A stretch of DNA of 64,000 nt, taken from NCBI GenBank assembly GCA_002914805.1, contig JXTB01000629.1, forward strand, positions 124,189 to 188,188. Reading direction: 5' to 3'. Shown piece by piece: positions 46,091 to 57,739 of the stretch. Numbering within the stretch: the first letter of the stretch is position 1; each line of letters begins with the position of its first letter. The notes under the pieces are model-generated. The model did not search any database, was not told where the DNA came from, and saw nothing but the letters and a program-made list of their open reading frames with translations. The translations under genes and the position numbers were made by a program. The DNA comes from Parasponia andersonii (taxonomy: Eukaryota; Streptophyta; Magnoliopsida; Rosales; Cannabaceae).

Positions 46091-46594
46091 AGCATTAGTA
46101 CAGAAAATCAACTTTGAAAAATCTACAATCACTCTAAGCCCCAATACTAAAGATTCGACTACCCAGGTAATTTCACTCTTACCTTAGTCTAATCTAATAA
46201 TCGTTATCTTGGTCTTCCAACTGTTGTTGGGAGGAATAAGCATCGAATATTTGATTATATTATTGAAAGAACTAGGAAAAGAGTCCAGAGCTGGCGGAGG
46301 GAATTACTTTTGGTAAGAGGGTAGGAAATCCTTGTGAAAGCAGTCTTACAATCTATCCCTATATATGTAATGAGAATTTTTAGACTCCCAGATTCTCTAT
46401 GTAAGGAGATTCGTTCATTGTTTTTGAATTTCTAGTGGGGTACTAATGGCGGGAAAAAGAAAGTACCTTGGATTAAATGGGAAATGATCAACAAACCTAA
46501 ATCATTGGGTGGTTTAGAATTTCGTGATGATGGTTCATTTAATCAAGCGTTTGTGACTAAGCAATCTTGGCAGTTTATATGATACTCAAACTCT

Positions 46595-46885
46595 TTGGTA
46601 CCAAAAATTTTGGTGTGGCAACTCTTTTACGATGGTCTTCCCGTGTCTCACAACCTATTGAAGCAGAATATCTATGTGCATCTGCTATGTTGTTGTTGCA
46701 ATAATAAAATTGAGATAACCACTCATTGCTTCTTTTTCTGCAATGATTTGGAGAGCTTATGGACCTTTTTGAAATGTTGGGACTTATTTTCTTCCTTAAG
46801 AGTTACCTCGGCTGTAGATATTCTTATGGTTTTATTTGGTTCTTTTTCTAAGGAGATTTTTGAGTTGATTTGTGTCATTCTTTGA
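46595..46885 (+). pseudogene. LINE zinc-binding (zf-RVT) region
   Basis: VPKILVWQLFYDGLPVSHNLLKQNI, then CCCCNNKIEITTHCFFFC and W.FLKCW, is the zf-RVT pattern (CxxC ... E...H...C) found between reverse transcriptase and RNase H in plant LINEs. Confidence 0.8.
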
Positions 46886-47039
46886 GCTATTTGGACTCGA
46901 CAAAATAAGAAGTTGTTTAATGGTATTTCTAAAGATGCTAAAGAATTTTCAGATTGGTGCCAATATTATTTGGAAGAATTCTAAGCTTGCAAGCTCTGTA
47001 TTGAGTTGGCTCTGTCTATTCCTCGTTCTTCTGGTGTTG

Positions 47040-47460
47040 GTATGTCGAATAAGCCTTGGGTTGGTTGCTTAAAGCTCAATGTAGATGCGGCTGTTCATGA
47101 TGGTCTTAATTTTGTTGGTGTCGCTGGTATTATTTGTGACCATGAAGGTGCTATTCTAGTCTGTTGGGCATTAAAAATTTCTGGTAGATTTGACATCCTT
47201 ATAAGCGAGTTATTGGCCATTCGAGAGGGTGTTTGTTTTGCTATTGAGTTTGGATGCCCCCTTCATTAGATCAAATCTGATTCTCTACTTGTTATTACTA
47301 CTATTAATCATATTCAGCCTTGTTCTACTATAGGTTCTATTGTTAGTGATATCAAGTGGTTTATTAGTTCTGCTAGTTATAGCTCTTGTCATCATGTTTC
47401 TAGAGCTAGAAATATGGTGGTACATAAACTAGCACAAACTGCAATTGATGCTGATTAGGA
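47040..47460 (+). pseudogene. LINE RNase H region
   Basis: KPWVGCLKLNVDAAVHDGLNFVGVAGIICDHEGAILVCWAL, then SELLAIREGVCFAIEFG, is a plant LINE RNase H. The catalytic Asp of NVDA and the Glu of SELLA are present. The end, with a VHKLAQTAI-like stretch near 47424-47450, is interrupted by a stop near 47269. Confidence 0.85.
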
Positions 47461-47551
47461 TATAGTATGAGGAGACTCATGTCCTACTGTATTTCCAAAT
47501 TTGTAATTGCAGACTTACAACAATGAGAATGCTTTCCCTTTCAAAAAAAAT

Positions 47552-49492
47552 TGTAAGTCCTCAAGTATTTTTATTAGTTTGATGTTAGTTTGAGTCATCA
47601 TTAGAGGATAATAAGAAATGAAGAAATAGTGCATTTTTTAGCATTGAAATCGAGAGTTTTGTAGCTCCTTAAAGGCTAGAAAAGTTGATTAAAATATGGT
47701 GATTTGGAGCCACTGGGAGTGTAAGAAAATATTCTCAAAACTATTTGAGCATTGCAATATCGAATGGTAGCTTAAAAGCACGAAAAAGGGTTATTAGAGA
47801 GTCCAGACAGCAAAAAGAGCTTTTTGGTGTTGTTCAGGACACTATAATGTTCTAAATGAAGCACTGATTTTTAGAAACTAGCAAGAGCAGTGCTGTAGCA
47901 CTTGTCCCTAAAGAAAAAAAATTTCAAAACACTTAGTACTGTAGTGCTATAAGAAGAGTGTCGCAGCACTTCCGTGCATTTGAATTGCATGTTTCAGCAC
48001 TTAACCTAGCCGTCACAAGCAGTGATGGAGCTAGAAAATTTTTTCAGCGGGGAAATCTAATGCTAAATTTAATGTTTTTTCCCCTCTTTTTTGCACTTTA
48101 TATTTTGTTTCTTCAATTCCTTCAAATGTATTTATAATTGAGAAATATAATTTAGGAGCTTCTAGAAATGGTAATTTTAAAATACACATAGTCAATATGG
48201 ACCAAAATATAATTAAGAAGATTATTTTAAGCGAAGTTCAAATAAAAATTATTCATAAAAGTATGGAAAAAAATCAAGTAGCTAGGAATAATATAAGTAA
48301 AGTTTAAAAATTGTAAAATTCAATAGGGGCAAATAAGAAATATTATTGAATTTTTTTATGAGACAAATAGATGAATTTTTAAATTATCAAAATTTATGAG
48401 GGAAAATGAGGGATAAAATTAATTATTTTATCAACAAAGGGGTAAAAGTTAAAATTTTAAAAAGCTGAGGGGGGGCATATGCCCCCCCCTCAAGTCTAAG
48501 GTGGCTCCGTCCTTGGCCACAAAGGATATAAATAAATCTTTTGGGGATGACTTGAGAGATGACTTGGGACATTTTTGGAGGCCCCTAGCTGCAAACCTAG
48601 GAGAGAAAGGAAGAGATGTAGAGAGAGCAAGAGATGGAGAAAAAGCAAGAGGAGGGAAGAAAGCTACTTGTGGAGAAATTCATCAAATCCTAAATAGTTT
48701 TTCTTTCTCTTCTCTTTTATTATGTTTATGATTCTTGCTTTGTTTTTATCTTTTTCAATCTTGAACTAGATACTTTGTCTAGGGAATGATGTAGCCTTTA
48801 CTTGATACTATGTCTTGATAATCAGTATTAATTTTATATGAATTTTCCATTTGATTTATTTGTATTATTTTGTTCTTTATGCTTATCAATTGATTGGCCA
48901 CCATTGGGATGAATTAGTTTCTAGAATCTAACACTTGAGAGAGGAGATTTTGGATATGACTATAGAATAACACAACCTAAGATTTTGTAGAGTTTGAAAG
49001 GATTTATAACTTCTTTGAAGTCTATGCATAAAGAACCATAAAACTTAGTAAATTCTTGTTTTCGTGCTATCGAATAGAAATATTAGAATTAGAATTTTAG
49101 AATAATTCATTCAACACTGAAAAGAGGGAGTAGAAATAACATAGGGTCTTGCCTTATAAATAAGAGAAAATTCAATAGAATTGAATTGACAATTAAAAGA
49201 CATAGTTGATAGTTTAGGTGAAATCAAACCCCTATGTTGCTAATAAATGGTGTTTCATCAATTTTTTATTTTATGGTTTATTTCATTTGCTTATTATTTT
49301 AGTTCTTAGTTTATTTAATTTTGACAATATAATAGAATTGCCTAAATAAAGTTAGTTTATAATAATCACAGTACTTAGCGATAATTTAATGCTTAATTTC
49401 TAGCAGGATTGACAACTCTTTTATCACTTTATATTACTTATTTACGACCCATTCTCTTGTGGTTATTATACGTATATATATTTCACGCAACA
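47552..49492 (+). repeat. 5' LTR of the old short LTR element
   Basis: The right end ...TTTCACGCAACA is supported by the match to the 3' fragment and by the primer-site-like sequence after it. The left end is a guess (TGTAAGTCC). GGATATAAATAAAT near 48527 could be the TATA box. It is interrupted by a 496-bp hAT-like element. Confidence 0.5.
48020..48515. mobile_element. Small hAT-like element inside the old LTR
   Basis: Left end CAGTGATGGAGCTAG and right end, read inward, CAAGGACGGAGCCAC match at most positions. Flanks GTCACAAG (48012-48019) and GCCACAAA (48516-48523) agree at 6 of 8, fitting an 8-bp hAT target duplication. The right end carries the GGGGGGGCATATGCCCCCCC palindrome (48470-48489). 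No transposase. Confidence 0.7.
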
Positions 49493-49493
49493 A

Positions 49494-50464
49494 GTTTTTG
49501 ACATCGTTGCTAAAGAATTAATGTTTTAGATTATTGTTGATATCGAGAGTAAGTAACTTGATTTGAATTTAGTCATCTATTTTCATTTTTAATTTTAATT
49601 TGTAAATGTATGTTTTATGAGGTGCTTTGAGATGTTAGATCGACAAGTCCTCTTATACTTTGCTCAGTCAGACTCAGAGCGATTTTATTGTGTATGATAG
49701 AGATACAAAGAGTTTCTCACGGCATATCCGAATCATGATTTCTCTCGGAAGTATCAAACACCAAACTTGCTCAACAAATTTTGGCCCCAGACAAAAATGT
49801 CAGTAGAAAGAAAAAATGGTACCATCTCCATCTACCAACTTTCCACGAATGAAGCCTATTGGTTATTGAAAGCTATCAAGGTTTGTGGGATAACTCTAAC
49901 ATTTTGGCGCCTTAGTTTGATACTCAATATCACTAAGCAAGAGTCTTTTTCTGACCTTGAATACCTTCTGACACAAGTTTTGGAGGAGACAAGGCTTCTC
50001 AATAAGAAATAGAAGAGGATGGAGATTGTTCATAACTTACAATTTGAGTCTCTATATGACTCTCTTAAAGCCATCATAAGAGCAATGGCTATGATATATT
50101 CACAAGTCACAAACATAGATAAAATCCATCGTAAGAAACCAAGCACAAATGGGAGGACCTTGGGTTTGGTTGATGATGATTATCTAAGTAAGGTGGAGAA
50201 TCAAGAGTGGCTCAATGACGAAGGATTACAAGACAACACTTGTGACTCTTCACCCTTTGAGATTAAAATCATTTTGCTTTCATTGTTCACCAAAGATGAC
50301 ATCTATGATGATCTTATGTGGCCAAAACCTCCATGGCCACCGCTAGTACTATTCATTCAAGCTCACCAAGCACATGAGATGGAGCTAAGTCAAGTTGAGT
50401 ATACATGCCAAATGCTTCCTCATATCACCAAGCTTGAGGGTGTTCAAAAACAAAGCCCTTATTA
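49494..50464 (+). other. Internal region of the old short LTR element
   Basis: About 970 bp without recognisable polymerase, protease or integrase. Frames at 49767-50012 and 50019-50483 (for example LVDDDYLSKVENQEWLNDEGLQD) show no domain I can name. They could be worn gag, or foreign sequence in a non-autonomous element. Confidence 0.5.
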
Positions 50465-50619
50465 CCTAATTTTGACAATATAGTAGAATTGCCTAAATAA
50501 AGTTAGTTTAGGATAATTATGGTACTTAGCTGTAATTTAATACTCAATTCTTCGTAGGATCAACAACTTTTTTATCACTTTATTACTTATTTACGATTCA
50601 TGCACTTACGGTTATTATA

Positions 50620-51914
50620 TGAGAAAGGGCAAAGTCTGTTGTTATTTGAGATTTTGCAACATCACTGTCTGTGTTGACTGACGGTGATTCTGGGTTGATA
50701 TTGCAACATCATTGGAATATTTGTCCTGGAATTTTTGAACGTGTTTGTCCGAATTTTACAGCTGTCTTATGATTAAATATCTATTCAATTAGTGAGGTTT
50801 TAATTAGAAATTTCAATGGTAATTGTTTGCCTTATAGGAAAATTATATTCACATATTTCTTTCTTATTTAGATGTGTTTTAATGAAGATTGATTATTGGG
50901 TGATTAATAATATTAATTGGTTAATATTTCTAGAAATAATCAATCTTGATTTTAATTAATTAGATTATTATTTTTGGGCTAATTTAATCTGATTACTTTG
51001 ACAGCTTACATTTTATGGAAACTACCTTATTTTATGAGTAGTAAATTTAATCTCTTGAGGTGTCGTTTCTTTATTAATTTTTAGCTGATTCTTTTTATGT
51101 ATGAATATCTTTTATTTGAATGATTTGTACAAAAAATGGAATTTTTATTTTATGTAACAAATCAACACTTCTTTTAGAAAGGTTATAAATCTGACTATTT
51201 AGACATGGCCGATGTTGTAACATCACTGTGCAAAATCAGTTTTAATTTCATATTAGACTTGATTGTAAAAATCTTATCCTTGATTGATCTTATTGGTTTC
51301 CAATCAGCATTTATGAAGAAGAAAACGTGTCTTGCAAATTAAAAAAGATTGGAAGAGCTCATGCACTATAAATAGGTGTCTAGGCTAGAGTCCTAGGTGT
51401 GCCATGTATGTTTGAGATTGCCATTAGAGCAATACTTTGATAAATCTATCTATACTTTGTATTGTGAGACTAGGAGGGATTCTTAGTCGTGAGAGTACTT
51501 TAGAAGAAGTATGAGCACTTCGGGAGAAGTGCAACAAGTCTTCGGGAGAAGACAAGTTCCGTGAAATCTGAAGGGAGTTCAGACGGAAGGAATCACATCA
51601 AGTCGAGGGGAGCTCGTTAGATAGATTAGTAAAAGAGTATTGGCATATTGCAACATTTAAAAGAGGGAGTCTTTTAAATTTGATTGGTATTTGTACTCAC
51701 ATTATTCTTTACTAATAAGTTTATTTCTCTAAGTATGACCTCTTGGATGTAGACTATTGGGAGATAGTTGAACCAAGTAAAAATATTGTGTGTCAATTTG
51801 TTTTTTACTTTTCAGTGTTACAACATCAATATCATAATTTTTCGCATATTCAACTTTCATAAATAATTTGACGATTCATTATATTTGATAAGAATATAAG
51901 AAATGATCGTAACA
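50620..51914 (+). repeat. 5' LTR of the copia element
   Basis: 1,295 bp starting TGAGAAAGGGCAAAGTCTG and ending GTAACA. It holds at least four copies of the GATGTTGCAACATC-like palindrome. Near 51500-51550 is a short repeat of CTTCGGGAGAAG-type words. Confidence 0.9.
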
Positions 51915-51916
51915 AT

Positions 51917-51931
51917 TGGTATCAAAGCGGG
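51917..51931 (+). other. Primer-binding site of the copia element
   Basis: TGGTATCAAAGCGGG, two bases after the LTR, close to the initiator tRNA-Met complement TGGTATCAGAGC. Confidence 0.85.
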
Positions 51932-51994
51932 TCACTAACAATTTGTTTTGTGAGATCTTATGGATTTTTGAGCGTATTGATCAGATATATCGTT

Positions 51995-53600
51995 TCTTGC
52001 CAAAGGTGGGCCAATTACAGGCCCCCACTGCTTGATGGTGCCAACTATTCATATTGGACGGCACGTATGAAGGCTTTCATCAAATCTATTGATGAAAAAT
52101 CATGGAGATCAGTTCTTGCAGGATGGGCACCACCAACCGCTAAGGATGAGAATAGGAATACTATTCCTAAACATGAACTAATTGGTCTTCTAATGATGAT
52201 AAACTGGCTAATTATAACTCTAAAGCATTACATGCCATTCTCAATGGTGTTGATGCTATTCGTAGTAAAATGATAACAAATTGTGATTCTGCCAAAGAGG
52301 AGTGGGATATTTTACAAACATATTTTGAAGGTTCTAGTGATATGAAAAGAACAAAAATAGTTATTTTAACTTCTAAATTTGAAGAGTTAAAAATGAGAGA
52401 AAATAAAACTCTATTTGAATATTTTACTAAACTATATGATATTTCTAATGAAGCTTTTGCTCTTGGTAAACGCTTTTTAGATACTAAAATGGTTAGAAAA
52501 ATATTTAAATCTTTACTTAGCAGGTTTCAACCAAAGCTCACGGCTATTAAAGAAAGCAATAACCTCGAAACCATAAAGGTGGAGGAACTTATGGGATCCT
52601 TGTAGACCTATGAGATGAATATCATGCATAGGAAGAAGGATAAATCAATTATTCTTAAAACTACCCCTGAACCGGGTGTAAGTGAAAACCTTGATGATAA
52701 ACTCGCTCTTTTGTCCAAAAACTTAAATAAAGTTTTAAAGAAAATAGGCAGACAATCAAAGGGGAGCAACACGAGTAAAGGTAAGTCCACTCCTCCTAAA
52801 TCTGATATTTCAAAAGACAAAAAGAAAGGTATTTAGTGTAGAGAGTATGACGGTTATGGTCACATATAAGCTGAATGTGCCAAAACCTTAAAGAAAAAAT
52901 CTAAGGCAATGACTACCTCGTGGAGTGATGAGGAGTCAGAAGGCAGCCAAGAAGAAGATGAAACTCATGTATATAATTATGTTGCTTTTGGAGTTTCTTT
53001 AATTTCAGATAATACGTGTTCTGTGCAGAATTCTATAGATAATGTTACAACACTGGCTGCACCTGGTAGTAATATTGTAACATTAGACAGGGTATATGAT
53101 TCTGACAGTGATGATTCCGAACTAGATGAAGAATCAATTAAAAGAACATATGAGAATATGTATTCTCAATGGGTTAAAGTCATAGATCAAAATATATCCC
53201 TTGAAGGAAGAATTTCTAAGCTTATCCAATACAAGAAGAATTCTGAAATAAAGATCCAAGAATTGGAAACTTTGCTGGTTGAAAAAGAAGCAAAGTTAAA
53301 AGATGTTTCAGCAGAGCTTGATAGGACTCAAAAGTCCTTAAAAATGCTAAGTTCAGGAACTGCCAAATTAGATTATATTCTGACAGTTGATAGATCTAGG
53401 TCAGATCATCATAGACTTGGATTTAAAGGTGAGAGCTTGAATCCAAAAACTTTTTTTGTTAAGAGTTCTATTCCTAACTCTGTTGCAGGAACCAGTAGTG
53501 ATGTTACAATACTAAAGATAGCTCATGTTGTAACTGCACCAATATCAGTTCTGGAAAACATGCTAATGTTGCAATACAAAAATCTCCTATTGCAATAAAT
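51995..53600 (+). pseudogene. gag region of the copia element
   Basis: NYRPPLLDGANYSYWTARMKAFIKSIDEKSWRSVL starts the copia gag (UBN2-like). TYFEGSSDMKRTKI and FEELKMRENKTLFEYFTKLYDI follow. A zinc-knuckle relic, with GYGHI and AECAKTLKKK, lies near 52838-52890, and an acidic WSDEESEGSQEEDE segment starts at 52921. A coiled coil (53150-53350) with LIQYKKNSEIKIQELETLL closes it, as in SIRE-type gag. Not whole. Confidence 0.85.
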
Positions 53601-53859
53601 AGCAAACTTGTAGGATTTTATTCCATGAGAAACCATAGTAAATTCGTTCCAACTTGTCATTTCTGTGGAGTAAAAGGTTATATCAGACCTAGGCACATGT
53701 GAGAAACTTTTTGGAAAATAATTACTATTCTCATGAAATTCCATTTCAAAGAAAAACACCAAAGAAAAAAATTGATTTATCAAGAAAAACAAGAAAAATT
53801 TGGGTTAAAAAATCTAAATTAAATTATTTTGGATCATTTACTTGTTTTAGATCATGTGC

Positions 53860-53980
53860 TACTAACGACTGGTATTTCGATAGTGGTTGTTACAGGCATA
53901 TGACAGGTGATAAATCTATTCTTGATGACTACAAGGTTAATACTGGTGGTGTTGTAACATTTGGAGATAGTGCAAAATGA
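53860..53980 (+). pseudogene. Protease region of the copia element
   Basis: DWYFDSGCYRHMTGDKSIL corresponds to the copia protease active site WYLDSGCSRHMTGD. VVTFGDSAK follows. Confidence 0.9.
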
Positions 53981-54193
53981 AGAGTTATTGGCAAAGAAAC
54001 TCTTGATATCGAAGGATTTCCTAAATTTAGGAATGTTTTGCACGTAGAGGGACTTAAGGCTAATTTGATAAGCATAAGTCAAATTTGTGATATAAACTTT
54101 AATGTTAATTTCACTCGTAATTAATGTGTTGTTCTTGATGAATATAGTAAATCAGTTTTAGAAGGTTATAGATCAAAGGATAATTGCTATACT

Positions 54194-54900
54194 TTGACGA
54201 AATCACATTCATGTAATAAGACATCGATAAATGAATCTGATCTTTGGCATGAAAAGTTTGGACATTTGAATTTTAAAATGTTGCAGAAACTTGCCAATTC
54301 AGATGCAGTCCATGGTTTACCAAAGTTGGGTAAGAAATCACAAGGTGTTTGTGGTCCTTGTCAGAAGGGTAAACAGGTAAGATCAACACATAAAGTAATA
54401 CAACATGTTACAATATCAAGAGTGTTAGAACAACTTCTTATGGATTTTATGGGTCCCATGCAAGTAGAAAGTGTTGCAGGTAAAAGGTATATTTTTATTT
54501 GTGTAAATGACTTTTCTAGATATACTTGGGTAGATTTTCTAAGAGAAAAGTCAGATACATTTGATGCTTATAAGAAACTGGTTGTTAAACTTAAAACGGA
54601 TAAAGGTTGTAATATTGGAAAAATAATCAGAATATGAAGCGATCACGGTAAGGAATTTGAAAATTCTTTGTACGCAGATTTTTGTGATTCAAATGGTATT
54701 ACTCATGAATTTTCAGCTCCTAAAACACCACAACAAAATGGTGTTATGGAAAGGAAGAACAGAACATTACAGTAGATGGCTCGGGTGATGTTAAACAGTA
54801 AAAAGCTTACAAAATAGTTGTGGGCTGAAGCTATAAACATAGCATGTTACAACATAAATTTATATTTTTGACCAGGTACAAGCAAAACTCCTTATAAAAT
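54194..54900 (+). pseudogene. Integrase region of the copia element
   Basis: DLWHEKFGHLNFKMLQKLAN...CGPCQKGKQ is the zinc-binding pre-integrase part. RVLEQLLMDFMGPMQVES and FICVNDFSRYTWVDFLREKSD belong to the catalytic core. The FSAPKTPQQNGVMERKNR-like block is near 54710-54760. Confidence 0.9.
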
Positions 54901-55469
54901 TTGGAGAGGTAAAAAACCAAACTTGAGTTACTTGTGGAAGTTCTTGTTACATTCTCAATGATAAAGAATAGTTAGGTAAGTTTGATGTAAGGATTTTTCT
55001 TGGATATTCTAATTATAGTCGTACTTATCGTGTTTATAACATGAGAACTCAGTTTATTATAGAATTTGCTAATGTTGTTGTAGATGATTTTTTAGACTTT
55101 GTAGAATATTCAAAAGAAGATGAAATTTAGAGTCTTATGGAGAATACTGATTCAGATAAAAATGTTGCAATATAGCCTGATATTGCAACATAGCCTGAAG
55201 GTACTGCAGAGTCAGATAATCATGTCTCAACATCAGAATCCGATGTTACAACATCATCTAAATAGACATCTTCTAATGAACCAACAGTGGATATTCAAGA
55301 TTCAGTTCAGAAAGAACCCTCTTCAAGGGTCAAAAAGAATCATCCCACTGACCTAATCATAGGTAATCTTGAAGATGGAATGGTGACCAGAAGAAGAAAT
55401 ATTAATCTGGTACAATTTCTTTGCTTTACTTCTTTAACTGAACGTAAAAATGTTAAAGAAGCATTATAG

Positions 55470-56300
55470 GATGATTTTTGGATTAAAGCCATTCACGAAG
55501 AATTAGAACAATTTTATAGGAACGATGTTTGGATATTAGTACCTAGACTGAATGATTCTAATGTTATTGGAACCAAATGGATTTTTAAAAATAAATTAGA
55601 TGAATTTGGTAACATTATTAGAAACAAGACTAAGTTAGTTGCCCAAGGATACACTCAGGTGGAGGGCATAGACTTTGATGAAACTCTTGCTCCTGTGGCA
55701 AGACTTGAATCTATTTGTTTATTACTTGCTATTGCTTGTCATATTAGTTTTACTTTACATCAAATGGATGTAAAGAGTGCTTTTTTAAATGGTTTTTTAA
55801 ATGATGAGGCATACGTCGAACAACCCAAGGGTTTTGAAAATCCTTTCAAACCCAACCATGTCTTCAAACATAAAAAAGCATTGTATGATATAAAACAAGC
55901 TCCTCGGGTTTGGTATGAATGTTTGACAATGTCCTTGGTATAAAATAGCTACACGAGAGGGGAAGTAAACAAAACTCTATTCATCAAACACTTTAATTTT
56001 GATATTATTGTTGCACAAATTTATGTTGATGATATAGTTTTTGGTTTTACCTCTAATGATAAAGTGCAAGAGTTTGTGAAATAAATGCAAGAAGAATTTG
56101 AGATGAGCATGGTAGGTGAATTAACCTACTTTCTAGATTTATAGGTGAAGCAGCTGAAAGATGGGATTTTTGTTTCCCAAAGTAAGTATGTTAGAAACCT
56201 AGTTAAAAATTTGGTTGAGTCAGCAATACATATGAATACTCCTATGAGTATAAATCGAAAGCTGACTTAAAATGAAAATGGAGTTGATGTGGATCCAACT
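55470..56300 (+). pseudogene. Reverse transcriptase region of the copia element
   Basis: DDFWIKAIHEELEQF.RNDVWILVPR opens it near 55470. EGIDFDETLAPVARLESICLLLAIA and LHQMDVKSAFLNGFLNDEAYVEQPKGFE follow (55660-55850), then ALYDIKQAPRVWYE and the catalytic YVDDIVFG near 56022. Canonical copia blocks. Confidence 0.92.
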
Positions 56301-56319
56301 CTTTAAAAAAGTATGATAG

Positions 56320-56952
56320 GTAGCTTGCTGTGTCTTACAGCCAGCCGACCTGATATTGCTTAGTGTGTGTGCGAGATATCAATCCTATCCAAAAGAATCC
56401 CATGTTGCTGCTGTAAAAAGAATAATCAAGTATGTTAGTGGTACAGTTGATTTTGGTCTTTGGTATTCCAAATACACTAATATTAATCTTGCAGGTTATA
56501 GTGATGGAAATTGGGTAGGTAACACTGATGATAGAAAAAGTACAATAGGGGGTTGTTTCTTTCTTGGAAATAATCTGATTTCCTGGCAGAGTAAAAAGCA
56601 AAACTCAATCTCTTTGTCCACTATAAAGGCCGAGTATATTGCTGCAGGAAGTTGTTGCACTCAGTTATTTTGGATGAAACAAATGCTCAAGGACTATGGT
56701 ATATTAGTGGATACATTGGTTATTTATTGTGATAATACTAATGCTATAAATATATCCAAGAATCCAGTACAATACTCTAGGATTAAGCATATTGATATCC
56801 GTCATCATTTTATCAAAGAACTTGTTGGGAGCAAAACTTTATTGCTGGAACATGTAGAGACAGACAATCAGTTGGCAGATATCTTTACAAAAGCTCTTGA
56901 TTTTTCACGTTTTAATTCTTTAAGAAAAACCCTAGGAATTTGTTCCGTATGA
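56320..56952 (+). pseudogene. RNase H region of the copia element
   Basis: YSDGNWVGNTDDRKSTIGGCFFLGNNLISWQSKKQ, LSTIKAEYIAAGSCCTQLFWMKQML, VIYCDNTNAINISKNPVQ and HIDIRHHFI...ADIFTKAL are the usual copia RNase H words. It ends near 56952, followed by untranslated DNA with palindrome copies. Confidence 0.93.
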
Positions 56953-57739
56953 AATCATGTTGTAACATCAGCCAAATCAGAATCAAAATATTATTTAAGA
57001 TTACCTCAAAACATAAAGAAAAAGATGAAATAATTCCTTGTTATAAATTTATTTTCTAATAAACAATTTTTGCTATGTTTCTCTTGAAAATTATTTTGGA
57101 ATATTCATTAGAAAAATTTGAGAAATTTTGATTGATTGTTGACTGACATGTGTATTATCTTGATCTCAGCTTCAATATTCATACAGGCCTTATGATTAGA
57201 AAGAGCTACATTCATTGATGTGTGAAAGCCTTCTTGAGTGATCTGGGCCTATGTGTCACAAATATAGTAGAGGATGATCTACTATGTGAAAAGGGCTACC
57301 TCAATGATAGTGTGAAAGCTACTGTTCATGGAAAGATCATTGCCTAAAATGTTGTCAATGTTACAACATTAATTCTTATGAATTTTTTTTAAAAAAATGA
57401 GATAATCAATCAGTCAATTTTCAATCTTAAATGATCAATTAATTTGATGAATATTTCCAAGTATTTTTCATGATTAAAGATGCTAAAGATTGTATATTTT
57501 AAATTCTTTTCATAATAGGAATGATTTCATCAATTTCTTTTGTCTAAAGGTTACCATTTATAATATATTGACTCTGTAGGCTATACTGATGTTACAACGT
57601 GATTAACTGCCACTGAAGATAGTTTTTCCTTGTTCCTGAGATTTGCTCTCATTACCGTTTCTTTTTTTGGCTCCAAAATTGATTTTTTTTTTTCCTTTTT
57701 CAAATTTGGAAAACTGAATGGACTCTAGGTTATTTAAAT
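56953..57739 (+). other. Untranslated stretch between pol and the third ORF
   Basis: No frame is maintained. Three palindrome copies (56956, 57357, 57588) and repeated GTGAAAG(C/A)C(T/C) words near 57225 and 57310 are visible. Confidence 0.6.

Larger units (their letters stand above)
43690..47550 (+). mobile_element. L1-like LINE with RNase H domain, 5' truncated
   Basis: From 5' to 3': the end of an ORF1-like frame (43701-43949), an apurinic endonuclease region, reverse transcriptase, a zinc-binding zf-RVT domain and RNase H, ending with TGCTTTCCCTTTC and eight A (47543-47550). This order is that of plant L1 elements with a carboxy-terminal RNase H. About 3.9 kb remain of an expected 5-7 kb. 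Many frame changes and stops make it inactive. No target duplication was found. Confidence 0.88.

Noticed and set aside
49767-50483. Frames between the old LTRs considered as a host gene caught in an element
   Set aside because: No domain recognised and no intron or promoter structure; more likely worn internal sequence of the LTR element. Left as unassigned.
54194-54637. 147-codon frame considered as an independent host gene
   Set aside because: It is the integrase part of the copia element, with pre-integrase and core motifs in order.
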